Source: an uncultured Collinsella sp.
GTDB lineage: Bacteria > Actinomycetota > Coriobacteriia > Coriobacteriales > Coriobacteriaceae
Direction: 5' to 3'
DNA length: 14,408 bases
Assembly (NCBI GenBank): GCA_902495945.1
Contig: CABUZD010000030.1
Span: 1 to 14,408 of the forward strand
Made by a program: the position numbers and the translations under genes. Below, piece by piece: positions 13,615 to 14,408 of this stretch; the first letter of the stretch is position 1, and the number at the start of each line of letters is the position of its first letter. The notes under the pieces are model-generated. The model was not told where the DNA came from and searched no databases. It saw only the letters and a list, made by a program, of their open reading frames with translations.

Positions 13615-13667
13615 GAAGGCGGTTATGTAGGCCTCACCGGCAAAGCCTCGACATCACCTACGACTAG
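13615..13667 (+). pseudogene. Decayed 3' end of a DUF4867 cupin gene
   Basis: Aligns with the last 54 bases of the gene at 11603-12247 (12194-12247), including its stop codon. The first codons read EGGYVGLTGK against EGGYVGLVGK; then one base is missing, which breaks the frame. Four of the first seven codons differ only at the third base. No upstream part of the gene remains, so it is a remnant and not a coding sequence. Confidence 0.8.
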
Positions 13668-13676
13668 AATCTTCTG

Positions 13677-13733
13677 TCTCGATCCGTAACATCTAGCGGG
13701 CTAAATCGTCTCTACCTGTTACAGATTTAGATA
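13677..13733. repeat. 57-bp palindromic unit A, right copy
   Basis: 55 of 57 positions equal the left copy; a 46-base stretch in the middle is unchanged. The first arm carries ATCCGTAACA in place of ATCTGTAACA. Confidence 0.8.
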
Positions 13734-13757
13734 AACTGCAGGGGACAGGCCGAACAA

Positions 13758-13814
13758 TCTCGATCTGTAACGCCAAGCCCGATTTTGGCGGCCTAACTGT
13801 TACAGATCGAGACA
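13758..13814. repeat. 57-bp palindromic unit B, right copy
   Basis: 50 of 57 positions equal the left copy. The outer arm is TCTCGATCTGTAAC against GTTACAGATCGAGA, perfect over 14 bases. The inner stem is GCCAA-GCCCGATT-TTGGC, with two paired changes against the left copy. Confidence 0.8.
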
Positions 13815-13827
13815 AACCGGGCCCAAT

Positions 13828-13860
13828 CCACCACAAAGGTGCCTGTCCCCATTGTGGTGG
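13828..13860. repeat. CCACAAAGG hairpin, right copy
   Basis: CCACCACAAAGG (13828-13839) faces CCATTGTGGTGG (13849-13860), 11 of 12 paired, with the same 9-base loop as the left copy. Confidence 0.75.
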
Positions 13861-13949
13861 CTTGGGAAGGCGGGTGTCAAAAAGTGTCAGACGGGGCGGT
13901 TGTCGGGCGCCTGCACGCGAAAAGAAGTATCGGCCTGCGCCGTTGCCGT
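13861..13949. other. Non-coding stretch before the GH1 gene
   Basis: This finishes the 463-base gene-free region 13550-14012, whose left part holds the purine-rich leader and the repeat copy. Here only a tandem GTGTCA (13875-13890, spaced by AAAA) stands out. I see no antiterminator sequence of the BglG/LicT type, no tRNA and no credible small gene. Confidence 0.4.
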
Positions 13950-13978
13950 TGAGCGACGCGTTGTTTGCAGGGATACTG
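13950..13978 (+). promoter_or_regulatory. Candidate promoter of the GH1 gene
   Basis: TTGAGC (13950-13955) and GATACT (13973-13978) are 17 bases apart, each with four of six consensus bases. It would give a leader of about 28 bases. Support is from spacing and partial matches only. Confidence 0.35.
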
Positions 13979-14012
13979 AGCCTATGACAACAGCGTGCGA
14001 AAGGATCGATGC

Positions 14013-14408
14013 ATGGCTTTCCGTAATGACTTCCTGTGGGGCGGCGCGACGGCTGCTAACCAGTGCGAGGGCGCCTACGACGTGGACGGCCGCGGCTTGG
14101 CCAACGTGGATGTGGCTCCGCACGGCCCCGAGCGCTACGCGGTGGTCTCCGGCCAGCGCAAGATGCTCGACTTCGAGGACGGCTATTACTATCCCGCGCA
14201 GACTGGCATCGATTTCTACCACCACTACAAGGAGGACATCGCCCTCTTTGCCGAGATGGGCTTTAAGACCTTCCGCATGAGCCTGGCGTGGACCCGCATC
14301 TTCCCCAACGGTGACGAGACCGAGCCCAACGAGGCCGGCCTGGCCTTCTACGAGGACGTGTTCCGCGAGTGCCAGGCGCACGGCATCGAGCCGCTCGTGA
14401 CCATCACA
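14013..14408 (+). CDS. Glycoside hydrolase family 1, probable 6-phospho-beta-glucosidase (partial, 3' end outside window)
   Basis: 132 codons are visible and the frame is open to the window edge; family members have about 470-480. FLWGGATAANQCEGA (7-21) is the GH1 N-terminal signature with the sugar-contacting Gln17. DFYHHYKEDIALFAEMGF (67-84), FRMSLAWTRIFPNGDE (87-102) and HGIEPLVTIT (123-132) continue the barrel as in BglA/AscB-type phospho-beta-glucosidases, which act on PTS-imported plant and diet beta-glucosides. The active-site glutamates and the phosphate-binding residues lie beyond the window, so the phospho-sugar preference is inferred from overall likeness. ATG chosen after AAGGA (14001-14005) with a 7-base gap. 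A PTS or regulator gene may follow downstream. Confidence 0.88.
   Translation, partial: MAFRNDFLWGGATAANQCEGAYDVDGRGLANVDVAPHGPERYAVVSGQRKMLDFEDGYYYPAQTGIDFYHHYKEDIALFAEMGFKTFRMSLAWTRIFPNGDETEPNEAGLAFYEDVFRECQAHGIEPLVTIT

Larger units (their letters stand above)
13615..13860. repeat. Right copy of the ~245-bp direct repeat flanking the ATPase gene
   Basis: Same order and orientation as 12194-12438: broken cupin-gene tail, unit A (13677-13733), linker, unit B (13758-13814) and CCACAAAGG hairpin (13828-13860). It lies upstream of the ATPase gene and before the GH1 gene. No target-site duplication, integrase or transposase gene was found between the copies. Confidence 0.9.

Noticed and set aside
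12194..13860. Insertion sequence
   Set aside because: Flanking repeats are direct, long and diverged, and the enclosed gene is an ATPase with a winged helix and no transposase catalytic motif. An IstB-like call does not fit the domain order.

Overview
The window is high-GC bacterial DNA with dense genes, third-position G/C, short spacers and good Shine-Dalgarno sites. The gene set (LuxS, LacI-type regulator, split transketolase, DUF4867 cupin, OafA-type acyltransferase, 6-phospho-beta-glucosidase) and the many short palindromic intergenic repeats suggest a gut actinobacterium of the Coriobacteriia, most likely Collinsella or a close relative. That placement is recognition from memory, not a computed classification.

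Layout. (1) 70-2286, minus: a membrane O-acyltransferase fused to a C-terminal SGNH esterase domain. (2) 2473-4440, plus: ribokinase and nucleoside hydrolase, a compact nucleoside-salvage operon with a palindrome over its promoter and a strong terminator. (3) 4668-10826, plus: a LacI-family regulator, then a fucose-isomerase-family protein, the two halves of a split transketolase, and an FGGY sugar kinase of glycerol-kinase type. The regulator and isomerase promoters share sequence, and a perfect 10-bp inverted repeat lies between the isomerase promoter and its start. Together these read as a dedicated pathway: free sugar to ketose, to ketose phosphate, to C2 transfer. The logic matches the transketolase route described for D-apiose, but the substrate is not proven and no transporter is in the window. 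(4) 10979-12247, plus: luxS, behind an unusual set of four mutually complementary GGGACGGGG/CCCCGTCCC arms, then a DUF4867 cupin gene with a symmetric TGTTC/GAACA array over its leader and ribosome-binding site. (5) 12194-13860: a minus-strand AAA-type ATPase with a winged-helix tail, bounded by two direct copies of a ~245-bp segment. Each copy carries the 3' end of the cupin gene, two 57-bp palindromic units and a CCACAAAGG hairpin; the right copy holds a broken cupin-gene tail. (6) 14013-end: the first 132 codons of a GH1 6-phospho-beta-glucosidase.

The most interesting parts are the candidate sugar pathway with its operators, the ATPase cassette between duplicated gene-end repeats, the paired base changes that support a real stem-loop in those repeats, and the attenuator-like leader of luxS. 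No tRNA, rRNA, transposase, phage gene or CRISPR array was seen.
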